NCBI GenBank assembly: GCA_033239525.1
Contig: BSYO01000034.1
Coordinates: forward strand, 682,001-746,000
Origin: Nepenthes gracilis
Lineage: Eukaryota > Streptophyta > Magnoliopsida > Caryophyllales > Nepenthaceae
Reading direction: 5' to 3'
Length of the DNA: 64,000 nt
The notes beneath the pieces were generated by a model that was given only the letters and a program-made list of their open reading frames with translations, was not told the origin of the DNA and did not search any database. This document shows, piece after piece, positions 37,339-49,789 of the stretch (position 1 is its first letter; each line of letters begins with the position of its first letter). The position numbers and the translations under genes are program-made.

Positions 37339-38178
37339 CTATCTAATGGGTTTGCGGCCGAGATTGAGACTCAACTTGTGGACGATTACTCTAGTTGGAA
37401 TACTAGGCATGTCGGCGGGCATCCATGCGAAGACATCCGTGCTCCACCTCAAGAAGTTGATGAGTTCCTCACGCAGGTGTCCAGCATGCGAGCTCCCTAT
37501 CTGTACACACTTTTTTGGATCATTCGGATTCAGAGGTATGAGATTGGTGGCCTCGCCGGATTGTACTTGCTGCAAGGAAGCCTCATCTTGATGGTCTAAC
37601 TCCTCTGCTCGCCTCTTGACGCTGCTTGGTGCTATCTGTGACATGTAGCACCTTCGTCTCATTACTTGGTCACCCAACACTTCACCAATACCGCATGATA
37701 TTAGAAATTTTATTTTTAAGTACAGTATTGAAGTGACAGCTCCAAATGCCGCCAGGCACGGTAGGCCTAGGTTGGCATTGTCTATGGAGGGTAGTTCGAT
37801 AACCAAGAAGGTGAGAATACGACTTGCTATTTTAGGGTACGTGTCCAGGGTGACCTCTAGCTGTATCGTCCCTTGGACAGCTACTGGTTCATTATTTAGC
37901 CCATATAGCGGTCCTTCGGTTGGTTTGAGTTTATTCTTTTTAAGTTCTAACTTAAAGAATATATCGAGATAGAGTAAATTTCTTAAGCTTCCTTTATCAA
38001 TGAAAATTCGTTTCATTTGGTAGTTGAGCGTACCATTCAAAACAAGCGCATATACAATCAGGGGATCTGAATAGCGGGAGATTACATGTGCCATATCATT
38101 ATCATTAAAGCTAATGACATCTTCCCCATCCTTTGCTTCTTGCGTTTGTCTAGCTTCTCCTGGTGATCGATTGGGCAA
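37339..38178 (-). pseudogene. Copy A aspartic protease and RT linker
   Basis: A 279-codon open frame. The protease active site reads FIDKGSLRNLL, keeping the D-x-G-S pattern of retroviral-type aspartic proteases. It is followed by GPLYGLNNEPVAVQG and SIDNANLGLPCL (the Tat-type flap and ILG.P region) and ends in FAWMPADMPSIP, the start of RT. This region of copy A shows the protease half that copy B has lost. Confidence 0.8.
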
Positions 38179-38279
38179 ACCTTGGTAGGTCGGGTGGTCA
38201 CCATATTTACCACCCCAACTGCTACCCGGTTTCTCAGTTGGGGCTAATCCTGCTCGTCACCACCTGAAGTTCCGGAGGC

Positions 38280-39774
38280 CTGCGCAGGGTTCATCAGGAA
38301 CTTTGTGAGGTGGCCCCTGCAGATCAGCTCTTTGATCTCCTGTTGCAGCATCTTGCACTCTTCTGTGGTATGTCCCGAAGATCAATAGAAATTACCGTAC
38401 TTTGTTTGATCTCCTCCCTCCGTGTTCTTCAGTGGCTTTGGCCATTTGACGAACTTCTTCCCCTGGATCTGCATAAGGATGTTTGCCCTTACGTCATTCA
38501 ATGGAGTTGGGTCTACAGACCTGTCCGCGCGGGTGGCCCGTACCTGAGTTGCTTTTTTCGGGGTTATCGGTGCCCTTGTTCTTCCTCTTCCCATCGGCGA
38601 GTGTGGAGCAAGGATAGTCAACCCGTTTTGGGTGTTTCGCATTGTTGACCTCCTCCGCCTTATGTAGGCCCTGGCGATTAACTCAACTTCCTGGAAGGTT
38701 AGTGGGACCTTGTAGGCCAAGTGCTTGAAAAAGTCACCCGGACCCAAAATGAAAATGAAGCTTCTCAGCTTCACCTCGTTGGTGAGCTTGGGTATCCTTC
38801 TTGCCTCAGTAGCGAAACGTCCCATGAACCTTCTCAGGTTCTCATTCAACCTCTACTTGATGTGGGTAAGGTGCCACGACTGTTTTTCTTTTCGACGATT
38901 GGAAGCCTACTAGGCTAGGAAGATATCAATGAGATCCCGAAAACTCTGGACGGAATTCGAGGGAAGCCGATAGATCAGACCTAGGAGTCCCCTTTCAAGC
39001 TGAGGGGGAAATATCGACATATGGATGCCTCCTCCGGGCCCTGGAAGCTCAGAAGGGTATGAAAATGATCCAAGTGGTCCATGGGATCAGTGCTCCCATC
39101 GTAGGGATCCAGGGCCAACATCTTTAATTTTGACGGCAACGGTTGTGTCTGGATCTCCATGGTTAACGGAGATCTCTTTTGATCGGCCGTGTGCTCGTCT
39201 TCGTCTTTGAACATGCGGTTCCAAATTTTCTAGACTTTCTCTCCACCCGGGAGGAGTTTCTAAATCTTTTGGAGTTGAGGTAAGTTCTTAATTCTGTTCT
39301 TTCTGTCATGTGGTGTAGCACCGATCGGCTACTGCCGCTCGTAGACTGGATGACGTGAGAGGCTCCCTCTGGCATGGGAGCCCGCTGCTCATCCCTAGAG
39401 TACCTCAGATTTCTTCTTCTGGGGCTCTCATCAGGAGTCATGCGGCCCAAGCGCCCCTCAAGCCTTGAATGGCTCTAGGTGTTGGAGGATACAGGGATGT
39501 GTGAGTTGCCCCGCCTCGAGGTCTTCTTAGTCGGCTTCTTCCTCTGGCCTTCCCACTTGGGGGTTGGCATTGGGGTCGAGGAGGATTGAGCACCCTACTT
39601 CTTGCCCTGACGCGTGTAGAGCGTACGTAGCATCTGAGACATCTTATTCATCTGCTCCGTCATGGCCTAGAAGATTGGAGAAGGCTATTCTCCGACCCAA
39701 CTACCAGCTGAGTGGTCGTAGTCAGGAGAGGTGACTTCTTTAGCGGGAACGCTATCTTGAGCCTTCGTGTTTAC
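38280..39774 (-). pseudogene. Copy A gag, degenerate
   Basis: The start is MVNTKAQDS at 39774. Landmarks in order are MLALDPYDGSTDPMDHLDHF (39000-39210), FMGRFATEARRIPKL (38800-38850), and a zinc-knuckle-like region with GHTTEECKMLQQEI and GHLTK (38290-38390). At least one frame shift near 38990 and a stop in the zinc-knuckle region interrupt it. Confidence 0.8.
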
Positions 39775-39920
39775 CATTTTGTCAGATGATGCAAATTTAG
39801 GAGAAGTACTCGGTCGACTTTTCGTCAACGTTCTCATAGATGGCACCAATGTGCACCCTAGATCCAAGTTTCGAATGGATTCATGTTGAACTGGTCCGTC
39901 AGATTTCGGTCATCGTCTTT

Positions 39921-40750
39921 TGAGCTTGGGATCCTACACACCATAATTTTAAATAAGAGGTCAGGTGACGGTAAATTTTTATTCTATTAAAAATACTCTG
40001 GCGCTCAAGTTAATAAACGGCCTTCTGTAGATAAGAAGATGAATATAGAGAATGTGAAGATGAATGTCGGTAGTGAGATTTGAGGGTGATGGTGAGAGGT
40101 GTACTCGTGGGGAGAGTAGCTTTGGTCATGGATGCTTGCAGAAAGCAGTTCGCTAAGTATGAGTTCACATGGAGCTAGTAACTCAGAGAGAGTAGAGCGT
40201 TGGAATGTTTGAGAGCTTCTGTTAGTTCAAGTATGTAAGAGAGCGTGTTTATGGAGTGAGTTTCCATGACCTTTTATAGTTGTGGGCATCCGTTACCTTA
40301 TTTAGGTGGCGAGGCGGGATGCCCGTCTTTTGTGGAGATTGTTGTCTTTTACAGCAAGGGCGCGGGACCCATTTGGATTACAATGGTCAGGAATGAGAAT
40401 TCCCTTTCTTCTGTGGAGATGCCACGCATAGTGACCGTTATGGTGTCCTCCGTAGATCCCGCGCTAATCTGTGTGCCTTCCTTCCGGAGTGTGCTTTGAT
40501 TCTGGAGATTTTCGTTACGGAAGAGGATACCATTCTTAGAGGTGCGGAGAATTAGGGCGGACGACCGTTATGGTTTGGGAAGGTGCGCGTGAGCTGATTT
40601 CAATTTGGGCTGTGTTTATCTTAGATCGCGTTCCGACTTACTTGTTGTGTTCTTCCGATCAACGACAACGTTGGCCACCCCAGAGATAAATGGGTTACTA
40701 TTGATTCTGGGCCACTTACCCCGGGCTGGCCCATTACTGACATCCCATCA
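39921..40750 (-). repeat. Copy A 5' LTR
   Basis: The left limit TGAGCTTGGGATCC and right limit CCCATTACTGACATCCCATCA match the corresponding ends of the copy B LTRs, including a TTGAGCGCCAGAG-like U5 motif (minus strand, near 39995-40010). About 830 bases long. No second LTR of copy A is present. Confidence 0.75.
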
Positions 40751-41827
40751 TCGTGTCTAAATTTTCTAAAAGTAGAAGAAATATTAAACGGACATAGTTT
40801 ATAAATTTATTTGCAAATGGATTTTCCCATTAAACAAATGATCCATGCCCAAATTTGATTGTTCATAATGTCAATGTCAAGATACCTAGGCAAATTATTA
40901 TAGCCTTCCAAACACCAAGTGAAAACTTTTGGTCTTGATCTCTCCTCCTTTACACCAATGTTGTTATGAAGTGCCAATCAATTTAATGTTATATAAATAT
41001 GCAACTCTAAGGAAATCCAAATTTATTAACTACTAGATAATATGCTCATTTTTAATGGGATGGGACATTAAGGTTTTAGCATGACCATGACTCAATAATT
41101 TTCGATCAAGCCGATAAAAAATTTAAATTATATGAAAATTATTTGATCGGCTCGTATTGCTTGTGATCAATGTATATTTTGTAATGATAATAATTCGTTA
41201 TTTTCAAGCCGTGATTCAATGTAATAACTTTATTTAAAGGCCATTATAGAATTAGAATTATTAGAGGAAGCTGGAAGATTTTGATCGCAAAAGAGAGCAT
41301 TGATAAGTGATTAGAAGAAGTTTGCGTCGACAAATTGAACGAGGAGAGTTGTATTTATGAGAGAAAAAAAAAAAAACTAATAAAATGAAAAAAAATGGAT
41401 CATGAAATTAATTTGAAATTATATATGAATAGTAGATGACAGAATGATTAACAATTCATCGAGAATTACATGTTGGAGAATCAATAACAAATTAAAAATT
41501 AAAAAAAAAGTTAAATAGCATAAAAAATACTATTTATTATTATTATTATTCTTATAAAATTTAAAAGTTGAGAATATTGATTGATAATACAATGATAGTA
41601 AAATGAAAAACATTATAAAAAATTATCTAACATTAATAGTTGAAAATTTTTCAAAAGAAATAAAGTAAAATAATGAAAGAGTAATGACAAAGTAAAACTT
41701 GAATAATAAGAATAATAATTTATCAATATCGATAAACAATTTGATGAATAAATTTTTAATTTTTTATATATAAAATAATAATATTTAATATAAAATAAAA
41801 TAGAATATAAAAAATATTTTATTAAAA
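40751..41827. other. Intergenic AT-rich DNA, no feature seen
   Basis: Between copy A and the module upstream of the TIP5;1 3' end. Strongly AT-rich at 41340-41820. No gene, RNA or clear repeat recognised. Confidence 0.5.
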
Positions 41828-42125
41828 TAAAAAAGGCTCACCTCTGGTCACAAGGGTTTGAGGAGAGCCTCCAGTCCCAGTAACCTGAGGGCGGGGGCTG
41901 CAACTTTGTACGGGTATTGCAGCCTTTACAACGAATATATGGGCCATTGGATTTTAATTTCAACGGTCCACATTTTTTTTAATAAAATAATAAAAATAAA
42001 ATCAATATATATGTTTTTTAAATAAAAAATATGGGCCGTTGGTATTAAAATCTAACAAGCTCTGTGATGTCGGAGGCTCTGCGTCCCGTTCGGGCGTTGC
42101 AATGCCCCGTGTTTTCCAGTGACCT
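41828..42125. repeat. GGGGGCTGCAAC / GGGCCGTTGG module, copy 1
   Basis: Contains GGGGGCTGCAAC at about 41894, two ATATGGGCC(A/G)TTGG words (41938 and 42030) each followed by AT-rich sequence, and a closing CGGGCGTTGCAATGCCCCG. The same words recur at 45080-45465 on the other side of the TIP5;1 gene. This looks like a non-autonomous dispersed element; no terminal repeat was resolved. Confidence 0.5.
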
Positions 42126-42773
42126 AGAGTTGTCCCCGAGTCTGACTGCCTATAGATTTTTTCTCAGCTAACTAATTCCCTAAGTTTTCTTCGCCCTGCA
42201 CTGTTTGAAGATTCATTGGATGTGGCAATTTTTGCACTTATTTTTATAAATTGTTTCAAATGTGCATTATTTTGGAAGAAATAGTTTTTAAAAATAAATT
42301 ATTTATATAAAAAAGCCTTAAATAGGCTCTCCATGCATCATTCTCATTAAAATTACACTAATCTAACCTTTGGAAAGAGGGCAATGTGGGGTCTCTTGTG
42401 ACCAGGCAGCCTATTTTTTTTAAGGAAAGGTAAATGGAGCACACTGCAAAAAGATTCTAAATATAAGAAGTCCCTAGTGGATTCTAGGAGAAGAAAATGA
42501 AGAACGGGAACGAAACAAAATAAGGCGTTTCTCGCTCTAGTTTCGGATGAGCTTCCCCAGACTATATTCTTTTTCAATTTCATTTTCAACTGTGGTGGAT
42601 TTTGCATTGCATATTCTAAGTCAAACAGTAGTACAAGTTTGATGAAAATGTACAATTAAGAACACTGTATACATATTATATACTATGCTACTGAGTTTTC
42701 ATTTAAATCAACACTGTGAAAAATGCATAGTCTGCTTAGCCGGGGATGCCATACAACAGTCCCGAGGAGACAT

Positions 42774-44720
42774 TCACACCCTGATAATTTCCTGTTGGGC
42801 ACTGTCCTGAGGAGAGATCGCCACATTGTCATACAACAGTCCAGCAATGGCGGCCCCAAACAGAGGACCAACCCAATAGACTGCTTGGTTCTTGAAGCTC
42901 CCAGCAACAACTGCGGCCCCGAATGAGTATGCCGGGTTCATTGATCCACCCGAGAATGGCCCAGCGGCAAGCACGTTTGCTCCAGCCATGAGCCCCATTG
43001 CTATGGGCCCAATGGAACCCATTTGTCCCTGTCTCGGGTCGTTGGCCACATAGAAGGTGTAGACTAACCCGAAGGTTTGTACGCTTTCAAGAATGGATGC
43101 TCCGAACCCGGTCATCTCCTCTGCAATTGCATGAGTCATGACATTCTGCAACATATCAAAATGATTTGAAGAATTAAGTATAATGTGGGAGAAGGATTGA
43201 ATTGTTTTGTGGTTTCATCTTGACTTTCGAGGGAGAAAGATATAATGAACAAGTTTCTTACCCTTTTAGACCTCAAAAATGGAACAACGAAAACCATGGA
43301 AGCTATCACAATGTTTAATGCATGTTTGTCACATTTTCCTTTTCCCTCATATCTTTCTGATATCCAAAATGGGGCAGGAAAATTACATAGAAAATCGTGA
43401 AGTTCCAAAAGGAATTAAATTTTATAATTTTTGCTCAGCAACAAATCAAACCAAATTATATTCAACGTGTTTCAATTGTTTAACTCTGTGTAAGTTCTAT
43501 ACAAATGTTCTCGGTAAAGTTCAAATCAGTTATCATGGACTTGAGAGGACTGATAATTTAAAGTTGGGAGAAGTGTTGTTACTTACATGATCAACAGTGG
43601 TAACTTTCAAGAGAAGACAGGCAATGATGGAGCCGAGTATCTGCGCAATCCAGTAGAAAACGGCGGTCAGAATGGGGATGTGGCAGCCAACGAGCTTACC
43701 AAAAGTCACCGCCGGGTTGACATGCCCGCCAGATATGTTTGCAGAGATGTAGATCGCTGATGAAAGGCTAAAAGCGTTTGCCAGAGCCACAGCCACCAGA
43801 CTAGATGGTTCATATTTCGAATCCGGCATCAGTTTGCCTGCAATTCAAGCGCAAAATTTTAATGGCGGATGGATTCCAAAACTGTCTAAAATTGTAGATA
43901 TTACATTTATAGTTCAAAAACATCCTTGGTTTCTGAACTTCTACTACATGGAAAATCCAACGAGATTACATTCAATCAATTTCTCTTTATTTTTTTGAGG
44001 TAGTGTTCGTGTAATCATTCTCTCACTATAATCCGTCTTAATTTTGCACAGATCTATTTTTTCTTGAAGTGTTTCTCATCATTGTAATTTCTGGGGTCTG
44101 AAAAGGAAGTGTTTAGGGAAAAAAACAGTTATCCGCCATAATTGTATTCTCTCGTCTAATTTCTCATTGAAACTGCAAAAACATACTAGGCTCCACAGTA
44201 TTCTACGATGTCTGGTTGAAGAATATGTTGAATTTAAAAACAAGGCTATTCTTCAATAACTAGACAAGCAGTTTCGAAGAAGCAATTTACTCCCGATTTC
44301 CACCATTTCCTCGACAATCCCCGCCAGAGGAAGAAAACTAGCATACAGCATTTCTCTTCTATTCTCTTATTGAAACTGTCAGAACAAAAGATTACTGCAC
44401 GCTGCTTACCACTGCAGTATGCAAACCTCTCAGGCTAAAATCTCAACTAAATAACAATAACGGCAATTTGCAGTAGTCTAACTGTTTTATTTTCCATGAA
44501 GCAAGAATTTTCATTTGTTTAGTGAAATCGATTGGATGGATTTATGCATAAATTCTTGCCAAACGGATTGGTAATTCGAAAAAGACTCACGAGATGACAT
44601 TGCAGATCCAGCGGCGGCCAGGACGTAGACGAAAGTGGAAATGAATTCTGCGAGGTACGCTCTTAGAGTGTTTGGCGTCACCGATTCACGGAAACGAGTA
44701 ATAAACGAAGTTGCTGCCAT
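42774..44720 (-). CDS. TIP5-1: Tonoplast intrinsic aquaporin TIP5;1, 3 exons, complete
   Basis: Exons are 44591-44720, 43587-43837 and 42774-43145, GT-AG introns, 250 residues. The join between exons 1 and 2 splits an Arg codon (C|GC). The protein has the six-helix MIP fold with both NPA boxes: GGHVNPAVTFG (Asn84-Ala86) and GGSMNPAYSFG (Asn197-Ala199). It matches Arabidopsis TIP5;1 in AEFIST, SSRKLM, EMTGFGAS, ANVLAAGPFSGGSMNPA and GSFKNQAVYWVGPL. By alignment to TIP2;1 the selectivity filter is Asn64, Val185, Gly194, Tyr200; Arabidopsis TIP5;1 has Asn, Val, Gly, Cys. TIP5;1 conducts water and urea and is pollen-expressed in Arabidopsis. An in-frame ATG upstream at 44939 is less likely because it adds a non-homologous leader. 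Confidence 0.95.
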
Positions 44721-44880
44721 TGTATCTGTTTGCGCACTGGCATAAATTGGAAAAAGAAAAAGCAAATCAAGCGATAGGTTGATTGAATTGGCGTTCTCTT
44801 TCAGGATCAGGATGATGACGACGACGACGAAGATGAAACCGTTGGGCTTTCGGTTGAAGAGAGATATCAAAGGAAGTGCG

Positions 44881-44890
44881 ATTTTATATG
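44881..44890 (-). promoter_or_regulatory. Putative TATA box of TIP5;1
   Basis: CATATAAAAT on the minus strand, about 165 bases upstream of the chosen start codon, leaving a 5' leader of about 130 bases. Inferred from sequence and spacing only. Confidence 0.45.
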
Positions 44891-45079
44891 GTGTGCGGAT
44901 GGGGGCTGCAACGTTTCGCGGAGGATGTTTCAAATTCAAATGTCAACCGCCAGATTCACGTCTGCGGTTATGGAGCCAGTAATCACCGTCGATTCTGGGT
45001 AAGTTATAGTGGGGACGATTTTAAACACGTGTAGTTAAATCCCAACGTCAGTTAAAAAAATGTAGACCTTATAAAATTG

Positions 45080-45465
45080 TGGGGGCTGCAACATGTAATC
45101 CGAGGGCTCCTATTTTTTTTTTTTAAATTATAAAATAAAAAATAAAAATTAAAATTTTTATTTTTAAATTAAATACAAAAAAAATTAAAAACAAAAAAAT
45201 AACTAAAAATATATTTTATATATATAAAATGAGAGCCGTCGGATTTTTTAATTCAACAGCTTCCGTTGGCGTTGCAGGGGATTGCAACGAGCATTAAAAT
45301 TTTTGTTTTTTAATTAAATGAAAAAAAAATATAAAAATAAAAAAATAACTAAAAATATTTTTTTTATATATAAAATGGGAGTTGTCGGATTTTTTAATCC
45401 AACAGCTCCCGTTGGCGTCGCAGGGGGCTGCAACGCTCCGCGCGTTGCATTCCCCCCGAGTTCCA
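45080..45465. repeat. GGGGGCTGCAAC module, copies 2-3, tandem with 146-bp period
   Basis: Two units with identical order: AT-rich stretch with AACTAAAAATAT, then GTCGGATTTTTTAATTCAAC or GTCGGATTTTTTAATCCAAC (a short hairpin), then (C/T)TCCGTTGGCG or CTCCCGTTGGCG and GCAGGGG.(C/T)TGCAACG. CGGAT starts at 45240 and 45386. An additional GGGGGCTGCAACATG lies at about 45083. Confidence 0.75.
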
Positions 45466-45479
45466 AGCCGAGCACGACG

Positions 45480-47290
45480 TGAGCAGGAATTACAATGGTG
45501 ACCCTAGAGTTAGATATAATTAAAAAAATAAAACTTTTAGAGCCTATCCGAAGAGGATATTTATTTTATTTATTGTTATAGAAATATATTTTGATATTTT
45601 ATTTATTTTATTGGGATACTTAAAAATATATTATTTTTCATATTTTTAGTGTGTGAAGATTTTCAAATCATAGTACGTAATAATAATTTGAGATTCATGA
45701 TTTTCTATATAGTCAGATTTATGTAACGATAGAAAACTGGGTTCATATTGCCACATATCGGCTATAGGGATGTAGATGACTCAAGTCATGATATGTTCAC
45801 ATTTGACATATATATTTTTGATTTATAGACGAGTTAAATTTGAGTTTTATTTTCTTAGTTCGAGCTAGATTTGATGAAAAAAATTAGTAACCATGAGTCT
45901 AGTTAATAATTAATTTGTTAATTCACGAGTAAGCTAAATTCAAACTCCAGCTCGAACATATTATTTATGCATATATAAACATAACCGACCCCAAGCGGAC
46001 CAAAGCTAGTTTGATATACAAGCTCATAAAACTAGATTCTTAAACTATCCTGTCACTGAGGATTCAAACTAATTCATACAAGGGCTCATAAAAGAGTCTG
46101 TTATTATTCTTTAAATAATTCATATTAGGAGTCAATAAAATATTGAGTTTTATAGGTCAAAACTGAAAAATATTGTTGCTAAAATGTTTTACAGTGTGTG
46201 AATGGGACAAAGCTTGGCATCTTTGAAAATGGAGGGAAGTGATTTTGAGAAGAAATTACAAAAGCAAAAATAAATAAAAAAATAATAATAATTTGAAACT
46301 CCCCGATAAAAAAAAAAAAGAGTTCTTTTGAATATAAGAAAATATTAAAACTCGGGATAATTATACAAACAAGATGACACGAATTAATCCTCCCCGATTT
46401 CCCAACTCATTGAGCCGGCCAATGTGGTTGAACCGGTTGCGTTTCGACAATTTGTTGGGTGGCTACTTTAAAGGGGCTAAGATCTTCTAACTCCTTTGTA
46501 ATCGAAAGTGGTCGATAGTTGATCTTTCAATGTCACACTCCATATTATTGAAAATCTTCAAGTCATTACTGCTAATGGCCACATTATTGCAGAATTGTTC
46601 TTCCTCAACTCGGACAATATTAAGAAGACAGTCAAATGAAATGTAACAGAAATATGTTCTTTTATTTTATTTGTCTTTTTACCAAGACTTTTTTTTTGAT
46701 TTTTTAGAACATTGATTTAGTTTGTCTTTTGCTTATAAATCATTTTATGTTAGACGTGGCATGTTTAGAAGACATAGTATCGTTAATTGAAATCTTTCAT
46801 TAGATAACTATCATATTATTTGTGATTGCTTACATCTAGTGTGATATGGTACGCATTCATGTATCATATTGTCCTTAAACTAGAACATTTTCAATATCAA
46901 GCATGATCTGTTTACGTCTCTACTCGATTTTACAGAATAAGCACTTAAAATTTCTATTGGCACATAAAGGATTTTTAGAAAATATGTGGGACATTTGCTA
47001 ACAAGTTCTGTATAGAGGAAACCGTTATTCTCAAATTGTTTTTACTTTTTTTAAAAGACAAAACAAAGATACGATTTAAATCTTTAAAGCTTTGATCTAT
47101 TACAACTTAGGCAGGGAAGAAGCAAAAGTTCTTGAAATGAACTCTTTCATACGTAAGACATAGGCTTTACAACATCATATCATTAGTTTTTATTTTTAAC
47201 AAAACCTTAATAAAGTATTTTATTAATGTTGGGAGATATTTAGGAGTTTATTAAGTGCTCTTAGATGCGCTAAATTGTCCAAATGATGTG
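45480..47290. other. Intergenic, no feature recognised
   Basis: AT-rich sequence upstream of TIP5;1 and left of a gag remnant. No gene or RNA seen. Confidence 0.5.
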
Positions 47291-47319
47291 TAATAAGATT
47301 TTATTAACAGTAATTTTGA

Positions 47320-47710
47320 TAAGGCCTTTGAGTATTTTGAATCTTTGGCAGCAAATGCTCAACAATGGGGCACCAAACACCCACCTGTGATATCTATGAC
47401 AATAAATCATTACATATTGAAGATTGTCCTACCATTCATATGGTTAGAGGGCTGCTCCATGAGACAATAAGTATCATATCCAATGATAGGAAGCCACTTC
47501 AAGATCAACCACAAGAGAGAAGTCCTTATTTTGACCCACACGAGGATAAAGAAATCATCCTTACTTTGGATGGAGAAATGATAGACCACAGGCAAAAGAC
47601 AGTTCGTGTGTGTGTAGGCTTGAATTCTCTTAAATTTTACCGTCTATATCCTTTATCTTCTTCTCTCTATTTTACTATTTTATTTCTCTCTCTCATTTCA
47701 AAATTATAGT
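47320..47710 (+). pseudogene. Ty3/gypsy gag C-terminal remnant
   Basis: The plus strand first reads DKAFEYFESLAANAQQWGT, the helical segment typical just after the gag core. After a frame shift an open frame (47365-47709) reads CDIYDNKSLHIEDCPT, a CCHC zinc knuckle (C..C....H....C) with the second Cys changed to Tyr. The remainder is not recognisable. I infer a decayed gag; the alternative is an unrelated small ORF. Confidence 0.5.
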
Positions 47711-47765
47711 AGAAATGAGTTAAAATCGATTAGATGACTTATTTATAGAAAATTTGTACCTGTGC
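47605..47765 (+). repeat. Dispersed repeat, partner at 50920-51080
   Basis: Shares GAATTCTCTTAAAT, TCTTCTTCTCT.TATTTTACT and AGTAGAAA.GAGTTAAAATCGA with 50920-51080 in direct orientation, 3.3 kb apart. Confidence 0.6.
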
Positions 47766-49785
47766 ACTTGTATGGTATGGATTATGAAATAATTTTTAAT
47801 AATAATTAATTAAGTTAAATTAATAAACATATCAATGTTAAATGAAATATTAGATCAAAATCAATATTTTGACTATGTTACATCTAACTAGTGATGCTTG
47901 AGTAGTGACTAGTGCATATATATGTATATTTTGGACATTAAGAATACGCTTGAAAGATACATTTGGGATACTTGTACGTATTTTAGGTAGAATATCGACA
48001 TCTAATTTGCACTGGAATGATGTACGTGCATGCTTGAGGAAGAATGTAAGCGTCTAATGTATTATTAATGGGACGAATTACGTCATAAAATATATTATTA
48101 ACCATAATCATAATTGATTATATTTTAATTATTAATTTAACCAATAAATAATTCAATTGACTAATTGGATATGAATTTTTTCCATCAATACCATGATCAA
48201 CCATACATAAACAACAAACAAATATATATAGGATCAAATTATATTGTCATATCATCAGTGGCTTTGATATTAACCAAAAAATAATATGACGTTAGCTTTT
48301 ATTAAGAAAAGATGTACTTTCATTATCAAAATCTATAATTGGGAATCATTTACTGAGATATCAATAAAATTTAATATAATAATTTTATCCATCCAAAATT
48401 TAAATCATTTACTGAGATACATCATTTCTTACATTCACAAACCGCTATACATATTTAATATAATAATTGATACCAAACTATACAATATTATCTTAGACAT
48501 AAAAAATTGTCCAAAACTTTACATCATTCACATCATAGTCGGCAACTGCAATCAAACTAGAAGTTACCAACTAAGTACAGTACAAATATCTAAAAATATA
48601 AATATACATAAAATATCTTTAGAAGTATAAACTAAATACTTTGATCTTCACTTCTACTCATTAGGTAAAAACTCATACGATTCATTTAAGGGGGTTAATA
48701 AAATGGCAAAGAGTAAGACAAATATATAAGATACAATATATAATAAAAAACACATATAATTTAAATTTAAAAATATATAAGAAAGAATAGGAATCATAAT
48801 AGAATGCAATAATATAAAAACATAAGTAGGAAAGACTTCGTGATGCACTTCAAATTTCTTGTTTTTTTCTTTCTTAACCTTTTTTTTGATAAGTTCTTTC
48901 TTAACCTTAACCATTAAAACACGCTTAAATTCTTTAGAAACTAGAGTCAATAAGCCGTACTAATTAAATGAGTAATCAATCCAAATTTGGATTGTACTTA
49001 TTCTTACATAATCAAAAGTCATAAACTATTCTTTAAAATTTAGAGGTGGGTTGTCTATATATAGCCCCACAAACGAGACCAAATGCCATTTTTCTCAACC
49101 CCACAGATGATAGGGCCAGATAATGATCTTCTACTATAATATATTAAGGTATACCAAAATATATTACTAAATGAACTAATACCTTGGTCTAATCTTTAAC
49201 TTAGAAAAAAAAAAAACTATGCATTTACTTATTAATTCTTAGTTCTCATCATTTTTAGATAACAATTCATAATTTTTTAATATTTATAGAGTGTCCTTTA
49301 TAATTTTTTATTTTTTATTTTTTATGGTACACTTTGACAAAGTTTAGTAAAATTAAGAAAAATTAGCAACAGTTCATGCAAAAAAAATTTAAAACACTTA
49401 ATACAGATTTAAGAAATATACAAGGCATTTTTTCTTAATTTTAGAATATGTACTATATAATTTCACATGTAATAATTTAAAATAAAAAATTTTTAAATAC
49501 AAGTGGGTATTGGGTTCGAATTCTTGGCTTACAGAAACAAATCATCATGTTTTCAGAAATAAAATAGGGTTTAGAAATTAAAATACATCACATATGATAT
49601 GATACAGATATTTAGATATCAAATAATTTCGTAAAGTCATAAGGAATTGACATGTATGCAAGATTAGCTTTAGAATCTTAGTGGGGACGAGTATTAGAAT
49701 AAGAATATTTAAACAAATTAGCAAAAATCAACAACAAGAGAAAAAGGAAGCTTAAGGTTTACTCACTTCGACCTAATTTATTAAA
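47766..49785. other. Intergenic AT-rich DNA
   Basis: Open frames at 48286-48630 and 48654-48950 are Ile/Lys/Tyr-rich and show no recognised domain, so I regard them as composition artefacts. Nothing else seen. Confidence 0.45.
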
Positions 49786-49789
49786 TTTC

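Larger units (their letters stand above)
36575..40750 (-). mobile_element. Tat-lineage Ty3/gypsy element, copy A, 5' half only
   Basis: On the minus strand the order is LTR (39921-40750), gag (about 38280-39774), protease and start of reverse transcriptase (37339-38178), then RT up to about 36575, where the element stops abruptly. RNase H, integrase and 3' LTR are missing. All reading frames are broken by stops and shifts. It is the same family as copy B: the gag start (MVNTKAQ vs MVNTRAQ), the LTR ends (GGATCCTACACACC; CCCATTACTGACATC) and the protein sequence all match, but with much more decay. Confidence 0.85.

Noticed and set aside
37297..38648. Several plus-strand frames of 79-112 codons
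   Set aside because: They are shadows of the minus-strand protease and gag of copy A.
44511..44939. Longer TIP5;1 start at 44939
   Set aside because: The extra leader has no family similarity and lies around the putative TATA box; the ATG at 44720 fits TIP N-termini.
48286..48950. Two AT-rich frames of about 100 codons on opposite strands
   Set aside because: Composition typical of AT-rich noncoding DNA and no recognisable domain.
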